A DNA stretch of 64,000 nt from Levilactobacillus enshiensis (GTDB lineage: Bacteria; Bacillota; Bacilli; Lactobacillales; Lactobacillaceae): the NCBI RefSeq assembly GCF_007115095.1, contig NZ_SULH01000014.1, positions 41,615 through 105,614 on the forward strand. Direction: 5' to 3'. Each line of letters opens with the position of its first letter. The stretch's first letter is position 1. This document shows, piece after piece, positions 28,338 through 35,534 of the stretch. Below the pieces are notes generated by a model. The model saw nothing but the letters and a program-made list of their open reading frames with translations. It was not told the DNA's origin and ran no database searches. The position numbers were made by a program, and so were the translations under genes.

Positions 28338-28790
28338 ATGGTCACTAGTAGTAATGATCCGGATATTCTAAAATGGCTCTCCATTGCGAACCGTTATACA
28401 CGAATTGCTCTCGACCGGCGCCTCCAACCGTACCGGCTCAACGCTAGCATGTACTATTACATCTTGCGGATTCACGAACGGCCGCGATTGACCCAGGATA
28501 AGTTAATTAACTTAACCTATCTCAATCCGAGTAATGTGACGCGGGCAATCAATCAGCTGGTTAATTTGGGTTACGTCCGCAAGCGGCAGTCCAAGGCCGA
28601 TAAACGGGTCTACGAGCTGTCCTTGACCAAACGGGGCGAGGAACTCTACCCGGAAATCGTAAAATTGCGGCAGGAAGTGGCCGATAATCTGTTGGCAGAT
28701 GTGCCGGCAGAACAGCACGATGAGTTGGTGGCACTGGTCCGACAGTTAGCGTTACGGGCCGTGGAAAACGAATCACCAAAATTAAATTGA
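28338..28790 (+). CDS. MarR-family transcriptional regulator
   Basis: The 150-residue protein has the winged helix of MarR regulators: LTQDKLINLTYLNPSNVTRAINQLVNLGYVRKRQSKADKRVYELSLTKRGEELYP, with the wing Asp-Lys-Arg. The start ATG at 28338 is fixed by AGGAAGGAGG 7 bases upstream; an in-frame codon 36 bases earlier has no such site. MarR proteins usually control a neighbouring efflux or stress gene, but the flanking genes are lepB and a TetR regulator. Confidence 0.85.
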   Translation: MVTSSNDPDILKWLSIANRYTRIALDRRLQPYRLNASMYYYILRIHERPRLTQDKLINLTYLNPSNVTRAINQLVNLGYVRKRQSKADKRVYELSLTKRGEELYPEIVKLRQEVADNLLADVPAEQHDELVALVRQLALRAVENESPKLN

Positions 28791-28803
28791 TCAGGAAAAC
28801 GTG

Positions 28804-28833
28804 ACGGGTTAACTGCATAGTTGACCCGTTTTA
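28804..28833 (+). terminator. Terminator after the MarR gene
   Basis: ACGGGTTAAC and GTTGACCCGT pair around TGCATA and are followed by TTTA. The right arm doubles as the -35 region of the next promoter. Confidence 0.7.
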
Positions 28834-28863
28834 TGTTAGACTCTTTAGTGAGTAATCACTCAC
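28821..28863 (+). promoter_or_regulatory. Promoter and operator of the TetR gene
   Basis: TTGACC (28821-28826) and TTTAGT (28844-28849) are 17 bases apart. The perfect palindrome GTGAGTAATCACTCAC (28848-28863) overlaps the -10 end. TGAGT-4-ACTCA palindromes are common TetR-family operators, so autorepression by the product of the next gene is likely. Confidence 0.7.
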
Positions 28864-28983
28864 CGAAGATGCGAGAATAGGTAACGTTGGCGAACAGCAT
28901 AATTAGGGTGAAACAAATCACGGCAGCATCAAGCAGTCGTGACCCAACCAATCGCTAAGGATACGTTAATGGAGGACTTAAAC

Positions 28984-29628
28984 GTGGCAAAAGAACTAAC
29001 GATTCAAGATGCATTTCAGAACGTCATGGCGACCCGCGGGGATGTCCCGCCGAAGCAACAACAGGTGCTCGCAGCCAGTTTGGCACTATTTGCTGAACAG
29101 GGTTTTGCGAATACAACGACGAAAGAAATTGCGGCGCGAGCGGGTGTTGCGGAGGGCACTGTGTATCGCCGTTATCGGACGAAGGATGAACTGTTAGCAG
29201 CGGTACTGGCCCCCTTTGTGTCGGAGGTCTTTCCCGACCTGATTGAAGACTTTGCGACCAATATTGTGAAGCGAGATTACATTACGCGGCATGATTTGAT
29301 CGCGGCGGTGATTCAAGATCGGTTACATTTTATTCAGGAGAATCGGGACGTCTTACAGGTCCTGTTGACGGAAGTTCTAGTTAGAAGCGACGTGCGCGAA
29401 CAGTTGGTGCCACAGGTGGCGCCGTTGGTAGCTAAGAATTTATATCCCGTCTTAGATCGGCTAAAGGCGCATGGCGAGCTGATCGATTGGCCGAATGACC
29501 GTATCGCTCAGTTTATGATTGGGACCATGATGAGCCAACTGGTTCGCGGTATTTTAGCGAACGAAGAGGTGGAGTCGGCAGGGCCAATGATGATTGCGTT
29601 TATCGAGAAAGGATTGGCACCAGCGTAA
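28984..29628 (+). CDS. TetR/AcrR-family transcriptional regulator
   Basis: The 214-residue protein has the TetR helix-turn-helix at about residues 17-63 (ALFAEQGFANTTTKEIAARAGVAEGTVYRRYRTKDELLAAV), followed by a helical ligand-binding domain. The start is taken as GTG 28984 because GGAGGA lies 8 bases upstream; longer in-frame starts at 28969 and 28939 lack a site. A TetR-type operator covers its promoter. No transporter or enzyme that it might control is adjacent. Confidence 0.85.
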   Translation: MAKELTIQDAFQNVMATRGDVPPKQQQVLAASLALFAEQGFANTTTKEIAARAGVAEGTVYRRYRTKDELLAAVLAPFVSEVFPDLIEDFATNIVKRDYITRHDLIAAVIQDRLHFIQENRDVLQVLLTEVLVRSDVREQLVPQVAPLVAKNLYPVLDRLKAHGELIDWPNDRIAQFMIGTMMSQLVRGILANEEVESAGPMMIAFIEKGLAPA

Positions 29629-29649
29629 GGTGAGCGGTACGAGATAAGG

Positions 29650-29682
29650 GGGGCCTGTCCAAGGTGGATGGGGCCTTTTTTG
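29650..29682 (+). terminator. Terminator after the TetR gene
   Basis: GGCC-T-GTCCA and TGGAT-GG-GGCC pair and are followed by six T residues. Confidence 0.8.
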
Positions 29683-29721
29683 TGGTGGGGCAGCCGGTTC
29701 AGGCGCCGGTTCCAAAATAAA

Positions 29722-29750
29722 TTGCTATTCACGGCCAAAAGCGCTAAAAT
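29722..29750 (+). promoter_or_regulatory. pepC promoter
   Basis: TTGCTA (29722-29727), a 17-base spacer and TAAAAT (29745-29750) would give a leader of about 60 bases. Confidence 0.65.
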
Positions 29751-29770
29751 GAATTCAACTTTAATTATGA

Positions 29771-29798
29771 GATTTCCATGAGTCTTCTCATGGAAATC
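29771..29798 (+). promoter_or_regulatory. 12-bp perfect hairpin in the pepC leader
   Basis: GATTTCCATGAG (29771-29782), loop TCTT, CTCATGGAAATC (29787-29798) ends two bases before the ribosome binding site GGAGAGAGGAG. It has no T run, so it is not a terminator. It would sit near the 5' end of the mRNA and could protect it or modulate translation. It could also be a DNA operator just downstream of the start site. Confidence 0.6.
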
Positions 29799-29818
29799 CA
29801 GGAGAGAGGAGTCATTTT

Positions 29819-31150
29819 ATGCCTGAAACCAAGACTGAACACGAATTAACCGCTGCTGAGACGGCGGAGCTCCGTGCTGATTTACAAAAACAACCCGCCC
29901 ACGACGTTGTCGCCCGGGCCGTGATTAAAAATGGGGTCCTCAACGCCGCTGAAGACCCCCAGGCGGCGGTTCGTTTGAATCGGACCTTCTCCGTTGAACT
30001 CGATACGGGAAAGGTGTCTAACCAGAAACACTCTGGTCGTTGCTGGCTCTTCTCTACATTAAACGTTGTGCGGCACCAATTCGCAGCGAAATATCACGTG
30101 AAGGACTTTGAATTGTCGCAGAGCTACCTGTTCTTCTGGGATAAGGTCGAACGGGCGAACATTTTCTATGACCGTATTTTGGCAACGGCAACGAAGCCAT
30201 TAGATGATCGGGAAGTTGCTGCTTATTTGGATTCTCCTAATGGCGACGGCGGTCAATGGGCCATGGGCGCGGCGTTGATTCAAAAGTACGGGGTCGTTCC
30301 AGTGAGTGCGATGCCAGAATCCTTTAATACCAACGACACGACCGGTTTCGGTGCGGCATTGAACCTGAAGTTACGAAAGGACGCCTTAACGTTGCGGCAA
30401 TTGGTTGCGGACGGTGCCAGCGATGCGGACATTGCGGCTGAACGTGCAGCGGATATGAAGGAAGTTTACCGCATGGCGGCTTACTCGTTTGGCGAGCCAC
30501 CAACCACGTTTGACTTGGAATACAAGGATGACGACAAGGGGTATCACTTGGATGCCGGACTGACACCCAAGGGCTTCTTCGACAAGTACTTTGACGTCGA
30601 TCTCGATGATTACGTGGTGTTGAGTAATTCACCCGAAAAGCCATTTGATAAGTTATACAGTTTGCCTAGTCAGGACAATATTGTTGGGGGTAAACACATT
30701 ACTTTCCTAAATGAACCAATGAACGTTTTGAAAGCGGCGGCGATTGCCCAATTACAGGCCGGTGATGCGGTTTGGTTTGGGAACGATGTCTTACAACAGA
30801 TGAGTCGTGAACGCGGCTTCCTCGATAGTAACTTGTTCAAGACAGCCGATTTATTTGGCGTCGACCTGAGCCTGACGAAGGCCCAACGCCTGGCAACGGG
30901 TGAAGCCGAAGTCTCACACGCCATGACCTTGACCGGCGTGGACTTGGTTAAGGGCGACCCAACTCGCTGGAAGGTTGAAAACAGTTGGGGCGAAAAGAAC
31001 GGCGAGAAGGGTTACTTTGTGATGACCGATGACTGGATGAATGATTTCGTCTACGAAGTCGTGGTCCGTAAAGAATTCCTGACGGCGGCCCAACAAGCAC
31101 TGTTGGAGACGACACCACAAGCGCTACCAGCTTGGGATTCATTAGCTTAA
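29819..31150 (+). CDS. pepC: Aminopeptidase C (bleomycin hydrolase family, C1)
   Basis: This 443-residue cysteine peptidase releases N-terminal residues from peptides in the cytoplasm and is part of the proteolytic system that feeds lactic acid bacteria. Catalytic residues are visible: Cys in KHSGRCWLFSTLN (about residue 73), His in SHAMTLTGVD and Asn in WKVENSWGEKNG. Length is normal for PepC hexamers, though the C-terminus ends AWDSLA. The ATG is behind AGAGGAG and a strong leader hairpin. Repeat copy C follows. Confidence 0.96.
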   Translation: MPETKTEHELTAAETAELRADLQKQPAHDVVARAVIKNGVLNAAEDPQAAVRLNRTFSVELDTGKVSNQKHSGRCWLFSTLNVVRHQFAAKYHVKDFELSQSYLFFWDKVERANIFYDRILATATKPLDDREVAAYLDSPNGDGGQWAMGAALIQKYGVVPVSAMPESFNTNDTTGFGAALNLKLRKDALTLRQLVADGASDADIAAERAADMKEVYRMAAYSFGEPPTTFDLEYKDDDKGYHLDAGLTPKGFFDKYFDVDLDDYVVLSNSPEKPFDKLYSLPSQDNIVGGKHITFLNEPMNVLKAAAIAQLQAGDAVWFGNDVLQQMSRERGFLDSNLFKTADLFGVDLSLTKAQRLATGEAEVSHAMTLTGVDLVKGDPTRWKVENSWGEKNGEKGYFVMTDDWMNDFVYEVVVRKEFLTAAQQALLETTPQALPAWDSLA

Positions 31151-31217
31151 TTGGCTGGAAGTAGAGCGTAAGAAGGCAGTTCACTGCTTTTTGCGGTTGA
31201 TGCACAAAATAGATGTA

Positions 31218-31299
31218 ACGCAAAAAAACGACTTTTTCAGAACCTCAGAAGTTCTGAAAAGGTCGTTTTGTTTGGTCATTGTGGTGCCGAAACGTGGAA
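31218..31299 (+). repeat. Dispersed terminator-like repeat, copy C
   Basis: ACGCAAAAAAACGACTTTTT, CAGAAC, CTCAGAA, GTTCTGAAAAGGTCGTTTTG form a long hairpin. It is followed by TTTGGTCATTGTGGTGCCGA and AACGTGGAA. A second inverted repeat (CGTCAG near 31300, CTGACG near 31360) follows. It lies between convergent pepC and the gene at 31375. Confidence 0.75.
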
Positions 31300-31374
31300 C
31301 GTCAGACGTTTTTTTGCGTTTGATCCCGGTTCTTGCGGGGAGGCGCATGACCTAATTGCCTGACGTCTATGCGT

Positions 31375-31689
31375 TTATTGGTGAAAAATAACGCCCAGTA
31401 CAAATAGCCCGACCGCGCTGACAATGGCGGCTGCTAAGGTCCCTAGCAGGAAGCTCCAGACAAAGAATAACCTGCGGTGGGCCAGACTGACAGTCCAGTA
31501 GTCGGCTAGGAAAAAGAAATCTAAGCCGATGAGGCCAAAACCGATAGTCGTTTGCTTGGCCGCCATCAGAATAATACTGGCAACGAGAACCCCTAGTAGC
31601 AGCCAAGGCATGATCTGGTGGGCTTTTTCGTTGGCCTGCGCACCGAGTTCAGTGGTGTAACGTTTTCCCCATTGTTTCACGTGAAACAC
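31375..31689 (-). CDS. Hypothetical small membrane protein with parS in its first codons
   Basis: The 104-residue protein starts with a short basic segment (MFHVKQWGKRYTTELGAQANEKAHQIM) and has three hydrophobic segments (WLLLGVLVASIILMAA; FGLIGLDFFFLADYW; FFVWSFLLGTLAAAIVSAVGLFVLGVIF). GTG (31687-31689) with AAAGG 3 bases upstream is the longest start; GTG three codons later is also possible. The parS palindrome encodes residues 1-6. The family was not recognised. Confidence 0.6.
   Translation of the reverse strand: MFHVKQWGKRYTTELGAQANEKAHQIMPWLLLGVLVASIILMAAKQTTIGFGLIGLDFFFLADYWTVSLAHRRLFFVWSFLLGTLAAAIVSAVGLFVLGVIFHQ
31673..31688. promoter_or_regulatory. parS: parS site (ParB/Spo0J binding)
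   Basis: TGTTTCACGTGAAACA is a perfect parS palindrome, identical to the one at 23833-23848. It overlaps the first codons of the membrane protein gene on the minus strand. Confidence 0.93.
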
Positions 31690-31808
31690 CAGCCTTTCAA
31701 TTTCAGTCTAGCTGAGTTCAGAGATGACGTCAAAAGAGGCTAGTCAGATGGGCGGGTGACGCGTAAAATGAGGAAGATAAGAGCGACTAATCCTAATGAG
31801 GTGATTTG

Positions 31809-32447
31809 ATGCGTAATTTTTTGTTCGATTTTGATAGTACCCTGGCTGATACGCGTAACGTGGCGGTCGCGTCGACCCAGGCAGCTTACAAGCTACAGGG
31901 ATTGACCGTGCCATCACGGGAGGCTGTAGTGAGTTACATGGGCGTGCCCATCGAAGTTTCCTTCGCTAAGATGGCAGATCGGCCAATGCGTGCGGCCGAG
32001 TTGCAGGATCTGTACACGGTCTTTCGCGAACAGTACCATTTGGCCGAAAAGAACGGAATTACGCTCTTCGCCGGTATGGACAAGGCGTTAACGGGATTAA
32101 AGGCGCAGGGTGACCACATCTTCGTGGTGTCCAGTAAGCACTCGGTACCCTTGCAACGGAACCTGGAGCAGATTGGTCTGGGGGACACGTTTGAGGCCAT
32201 TAGTGGTTCTGATTCGGTGGCCCACTACAAGCCGGCACCGGATGGTATTTTGAATCTGCTAGACCGTTTTGATTTGGTGGCCGCTGAGAGCGTCATGATC
32301 GGTGATGCCATTTACGATATGCAAATGGGCAAGAATGCTGGGGTGGCGACAGCTGCAGCCATGTGGGGTGCGGCTGATCCGGCGGCAGTCAAGGCGGAGC
32401 AACCGACTTATATTTTACAGTCGCCCTTGGATCTTTTGCAGATTTAA
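31809..32447 (+). CDS. HAD-superfamily phosphatase, phosphoglycolate phosphatase-like
   Basis: The 212-residue protein has HAD motif I FDFDSTLADT (nucleophile Asp), motif II VVSSKHS, motif III HYKPAPDG and motif IV MIGDAIYDMQMGKNAG. The small helical cap between motifs I and II fits the Gph/PpaX group, which hydrolyses phosphoglycolate, pyrophosphate or similar small substrates; the exact one is unknown. The ATG at 31809 follows GAGGTG. It is a single-gene unit. Confidence 0.85.
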   Translation: MRNFLFDFDSTLADTRNVAVASTQAAYKLQGLTVPSREAVVSYMGVPIEVSFAKMADRPMRAAELQDLYTVFREQYHLAEKNGITLFAGMDKALTGLKAQGDHIFVVSSKHSVPLQRNLEQIGLGDTFEAISGSDSVAHYKPAPDGILNLLDRFDLVAAESVMIGDAIYDMQMGKNAGVATAAAMWGAADPAAVKAEQPTYILQSPLDLLQI

Positions 32448-32458
32448 GTTGAAATCAA

Positions 32459-32488
32459 AAAAGCGGTCGGCGTGCGATCGTTTTTTTT
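32459..32488 (+). terminator. Terminator after the HAD phosphatase gene
   Basis: AAAAGCGGTCG and CGATCGTTTTTT pair with one mismatch around GCGTG, ending in an eight-T run. Confidence 0.75.
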
Positions 32489-32653
32489 GATTTTATAGGG
32501 AAATAAGCAAAAAAACAGATACGATTATACTTATAAATAAGATTAGAAAATACACAACAAACGTTTTCTGAATGGGAGATTTGGCTTGAAATTGTGGCAT
32601 ATATACTGTAAATGATTAGAAATAAATAATCCAACCCCCTAATGGACCTTGAA

Positions 32654-32691
32654 AGTTGGCTTTTAGACCAACTAATTAGTTTTACCTAATT
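32654..32691 (+). repeat. Two adjacent perfect hairpins in the 471-bp gap
   Basis: AGTTGG (32654-32659) pairs with CCAACT (32668-32673), and directly next to it AATTAG (32674-32679) pairs with CTAATT (32686-32691). No gene is present; the whole gap 32448-32918 is AT-rich and free of coding frames. The hairpins may belong to the same RNA as the candidate below or to its control region. Confidence 0.45.
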
Positions 32692-32718
32692 GAGTTTATT
32701 ATTATCACGTAAATATTC

Positions 32719-32735
32719 TTCACAATTTCTTCACA
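32719..32735 (+). promoter_or_regulatory. Pho-box-like direct repeat
   Basis: TTCACA at 32719-32724 and again at 32730-32735 are separated by five bases, giving the 11-base period of PhoP boxes in Gram-positive bacteria (TT-pyrimidine-ACA repeats). Only two repeats are clear, so the assignment is tentative. Confidence 0.35.
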
Positions 32736-32761
32736 TTTACCAGTTAGGATAGCCATATACC

Positions 32762-32870
32762 AAAAACCTATTAACCAACCTTTCTTCATTTTATGAATCA
32801 AGTAAAATGAAAGCCACTTGCCCTAACCAAGTAGGTGGTCCGACCGTCCTCTAACCAGGGACGGTTTTTT
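32762..32870 (+). ncRNA. Candidate small RNA with three hairpins and its own terminator
   Basis: A strong terminator (ACCGTCC 32843-32849, GGACGGT 32859-32865, then six T) points right but no gene lies upstream within 390 bases and the genes downstream are on the other strand. In front of it are a perfect hairpin CATTTTA/TAAAATG (32787-32809) and a bulged one CCACTTG/CAA-GTAG-GTGG (32814-32838). The loops of the last two hairpins both contain CTAACCA. The 5' end is a guess placed after the Pho-box-like repeat. No start codon with a usable frame exists inside. Confidence 0.5.
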
Positions 32871-32877
32871 AGAATCT

Positions 32878-32908
32878 AAAAAGGACTGCGACAAGAGCGC
32901 AGTCCTTT
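32878..32908 (-). terminator. Terminator after the gene at 32919
   Basis: AAAGGACTGCG and CGCAGTCCTTT pair around a short loop. The minus strand continues into a T run. It stands directly next to the oppositely oriented terminator of the candidate RNA. Confidence 0.8.
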
Positions 32909-32918
32909 AACTTTACGG

Positions 32919-33218
32919 TTAGTGATGAATGCCGTGATGGTGTGGGCCCGCTAATAATGTGGGCTTGCCATTGCGACGACCAGGAAGGGGATGTTCCAAC
33001 ACGAGTTGTTTCGTCCGTTCCCGTTCAATTTGGAGTTGTTTCTTTAACTGACGATTCTTCCAAAAGCCATGAATCATAACCGTTGCGGGGATTATTTCAA
33101 GTGAAACGAGGGCCGGTAGCAACCAGGGGTTGTCCCCGACTAGGTTGGTAAATTTGTCACGTTGTTCCTTGAAGACTGCGGGTTCGTTATCTAGCATGAA
33201 CTTATGTTGACACATCAT
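32919..33218 (-). CDS. Hypothetical single-pass membrane protein
   Basis: The 99-residue protein has one hydrophobic segment (NPWLLPALVSLEIIPATVMIHGFW, about residues 31-54), then a basic coiled-coil-like stretch (KNRQLKKQLQIERERTKQLVLE) and a His-rich C-terminus (GPHHHGIHH). The ATG at 33216-33218 follows AAGGAGCG. The family was not recognised. It is the last of a series of small envelope genes on this strand. Confidence 0.6.
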   Translation of the reverse strand: MMCQHKFMLDNEPAVFKEQRDKFTNLVGDNPWLLPALVSLEIIPATVMIHGFWKNRQLKKQLQIERERTKQLVLEHPLPGRRNGKPTLLAGPHHHGIHH

Positions 33219-33284
33219 CAATCACGCTCCTTTGGCCCTATCATAACTCAAAGTGGTAGCGCTGTCAGCTGGTTCAACCGACAC

Positions 33285-33452
33285 CTATTTGTGACGAAAG
33301 AAACTGGCGATGTGTAGGATGGCCAAAATGGCGGCGATGCCGAGCACGACCGTCTCTAACATCACGAACCCACTGAGATGGCGTAGCTGCTGGTAGACCA
33401 GCACACCGCCAATAATCAAGATGCCCAACAGCCAGGGAATGAATTTTTGCAT
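33285..33452 (-). CDS. Small two-segment membrane protein, 55 residues
   Basis: The minus strand encodes a 55-residue protein that begins MQKFIPWLLGILIIGGVLVY and ends HIASFFRHK. It has two hydrophobic segments joined by QQLRHLSG. GGAGGT lies 7 bases before the ATG (33450-33452), a clear translation signal, and the frame is open from that ATG to a TAG. The frame in the other register over the same bases is low-complexity and lacks a start site. The function is unknown. Confidence 0.7.
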   Translation of the reverse strand: MQKFIPWLLGILIIGGVLVYQQLRHLSGFVMLETVVLGIAAILAILHIASFFRHK

Positions 33453-33506
33453 CGTTTACCTCCAATAGAAAAACGGCACCCGCAGGCACCGCTTTCCGTT
33501 GTGTGT

Positions 33507-34046
33507 TTAGTTGGCGACCTTGACCAGCACGGCCTTGGTCACGTCTTGATCGACGTCGCGGGCAATGTGGTAGCCGGCGACTTTCAACTTCGACGCCTTG
33601 TTCTTACCAGTCAGGGTGTCCTTGACCGTGAACTTTTGGGTCATTGGGATATCGGATAACTTCCCTTTGAAATTGATGACGGTATCGTCACCCTTAGTCT
33701 TAAATGTCGTGGTCAGCGTCCCTACCTTGTTGAGGGCGTTGGCTTTGTTAGCAGCACTGTAAGACTTGTAGAATTTATCAACGTTATAGACGGTAACCTT
33801 CCCGTCAGAATTGAAACGGTAAGCTTCCAGTCCAGAATTACTCTTAGAATTAACGGCACCAGCCACGTACCAAAGTTGCGTGGATTTGGTCAATGTAGAC
33901 TTCACATCGGCCTTCTTCGTGGTTTTGTTTTTAAAGCTAGCTTGTTGGTTACTTCCCGACTTGCTACTCTTACTGCAGCCGGCTAAACCGATGGCAAAAA
34001 CTGCCAGTAGGCTCAGTGCGACGGCAACGATACGGGATTTCTTCAT
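33507..34046 (-). CDS. Hypothetical lipoprotein
   Basis: The 179-residue protein has a lipoprotein signal peptide (MKKSRIVAVALSLLAVFAIG) with lipobox LAGC and a Ser/Lys-rich linker, then a beta-rich domain of about 130 residues (TQLWYVAGAVNSKSNSGLEAYRFNSDGKVTVYNVDKF...). It should be anchored to the outer face of the membrane. Similar small lipoproteins of unknown role are common in lactobacilli. The ATG has a GAGGTGA site upstream. Confidence 0.75.
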   Translation of the reverse strand: MKKSRIVAVALSLLAVFAIGLAGCSKSSKSGSNQQASFKNKTTKKADVKSTLTKSTQLWYVAGAVNSKSNSGLEAYRFNSDGKVTVYNVDKFYKSYSAANKANALNKVGTLTTTFKTKGDDTVINFKGKLSDIPMTQKFTVKDTLTGKNKASKLKVAGYHIARDVDQDVTKAVLVKVAN

Positions 34047-34305
34047 GTCTAAATCACCTCATCAAAAATGATAACAGTTTTGTGGTCAACACACAAACCG
34101 CCTGCTTCCGCTAATCGTAGTATAGCATGGTCGCTGGGGTGAAAAGAGAGTTGGCTGGTTAAAAAAGCGTTAAGTTCCGGTAACAACAGTAATGATTAAC
34201 AATTATTAATAATAGAATATTGTAATTAATAACGCAAAAGTGAAGACGAACGTATGTTTTTCTGGTAGACTATGACGAGAGAGATTTTTGAGGGAGAGGG
34301 ATTTT

Positions 34306-35124
34306 ATGAGCAAGCGTCGCCGCCGTCGTGGACGGAACCAGATTTCGATTTATGGAGCGTTACTTCTATTAGTAGTTGGCATTATTGGTGGGTTGAGTAG
34401 TCAGGGAAATCCCACCGCTAAAAAAGTCACGGAAACGGCCTCGAGTTTAGTCGGTCAGGTGGCAGGGAGCGAGTCATCATCTAACACGACAGCCGCTCCT
34501 AAACAGTCGGTCGCGACCCAGGCATTAGCCGATCAAAAATATACGGGAACCCAAATTGTCGCCGTCAACCACAACAAACCGACCTTTACGACGGCCGAAC
34601 TGTCGACGAAACGGGGGGCCTGGGCAACCTATGCAAATTTAGATAGCTTAAACCGGGTTACGACGGCGAATGCCCTGTTGAGCAAGAGCACGATGCCGAC
34701 TGCTAAACGGGAGCCACTATACGTGAATCCGACCGGCTGGAAGAACAAGCCGTACACGGTCAATGGCAAGCGAGGGTACCTCTACAATCGGAGTCATTTG
34801 ATTGGGTATCAGCTGACGGGACAAAATAATAATCTGAAGAACTTGATGACCGGGACGCGGTCGCTAAATGATCCAGGTATGACCGCCTATGAGAATCCGG
34901 TGGCCAGTTACTTGAAGAGTCATCCGCGTGATTACGTGCGTTACCAGGTGCAACCGGTCTTTCGTGGCAACGAGCTCGTTGCGCGGGGCGTGCATATGCA
35001 GGCCAAGTCGGTCGGCAGTGCCGGAATTTCCTACAACGTCTATATTTTCAATATTCAAGCTGGCATTAAAATTAATTACAGCACCGGAGCCAGTCAGTTA
35101 GGCAATCCGGCAGCTAGTTTTTAG
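34306..35124 (+). CDS. DNA/RNA non-specific endonuclease, membrane-anchored (EndA-like)
   Basis: The 272-residue protein has a basic N-terminus (MSKRRRRRGRNQ), one membrane segment (ISIYGALLLLVVGIIGG), a Ser/Thr-rich linker and a nuclease domain. The beta-beta-alpha-metal motif appears as YLYNRSHLIGYQLTGQNNNLKNLMTGTRSLN, where the family's DRGH is NRSH but the catalytic His and Asn are kept. EndA-type enzymes degrade external DNA, in streptococci as part of DNA uptake. The start at 34306 follows AGGGAGAGGG. It is a single-gene unit. Confidence 0.85.
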   Translation: MSKRRRRRGRNQISIYGALLLLVVGIIGGLSSQGNPTAKKVTETASSLVGQVAGSESSSNTTAAPKQSVATQALADQKYTGTQIVAVNHNKPTFTTAELSTKRGAWATYANLDSLNRVTTANALLSKSTMPTAKREPLYVNPTGWKNKPYTVNGKRGYLYNRSHLIGYQLTGQNNNLKNLMTGTRSLNDPGMTAYENPVASYLKSHPRDYVRYQVQPVFRGNELVARGVHMQAKSVGSAGISYNVYIFNIQAGIKINYSTGASQLGNPAASF

Positions 35125-35132
35125 AATGCCTT

Positions 35133-35176
35133 AAAATCCGGATCATCACCAGTCAACGATGGTCCGGATTTTTTTA
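35133..35176 (+). terminator. Terminator after the nuclease gene
   Basis: AAATCCGGA-T-CATC and GATG-G-TCCGGATTT pair around a short loop and end in seven T residues. Confidence 0.9.
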
Positions 35177-35262
35177 ACCGCTTTTAATTCAAAACTAAGG
35201 ATAGATCACCACCGGTCTTTAGAGTCGAAGCATAAGTTTAAAGAAGCAGGCTGTCTAATGGG

Positions 35263-35418
35263 CTAGCGCCGGTTCATGTAGCGGTAGATGGCGTAGAGCA
35301 CAATACCGGCCAAGATAATGATGCCAACGGCCGGACTGTCGCGAAAAATCCAATGGAAAACACGAATGGGACTGGTCCCATGTAGGCCGCCAATCAATGA
35401 GATAAAGCTAGTATGCAT
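35263..35418 (-). CDS. Small membrane protein, 51 residues
   Basis: The minus strand encodes a 51-residue protein that begins MHTSFISLIGGLHGTSPIRV and ends RYMNRR. One C-terminal hydrophobic segment (AVGIIILAGIVLYAIY) follows an amphipathic N-terminal half. AGGAGGT is 8 bases before the ATG (35416-35418), an excellent site for so short a gene. It is divergent from cls. The function is unknown. Confidence 0.65.
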   Translation of the reverse strand: MHTSFISLIGGLHGTSPIRVFHWIFRDSPAVGIIILAGIVLYAIYRYMNRR

Positions 35419-35534
35419 GGTATGCACCTCCTATCGAAAAATTACGATTTCTGACGAAAAGTTTAAAGAAAAGTAAAGACATTTGAATGATTTAGCGTAT
35501 CATGAAATCACAGAGAACAGAGGAGGGTTTACAC

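Noticed and set aside
33095..33110. TATTTCAAGTGAAACG, parS-like sequence
   Set aside because: It has three mismatches including the central base and lies in the coding sequence of a small membrane protein; chance similarity is likely.
33274..33489. 71-codon open frame on the minus strand
   Set aside because: It overlaps, in another frame, the 55-residue membrane protein that has the clear start site; its own sequence is low in hydrophobic order and lacks a start signal.
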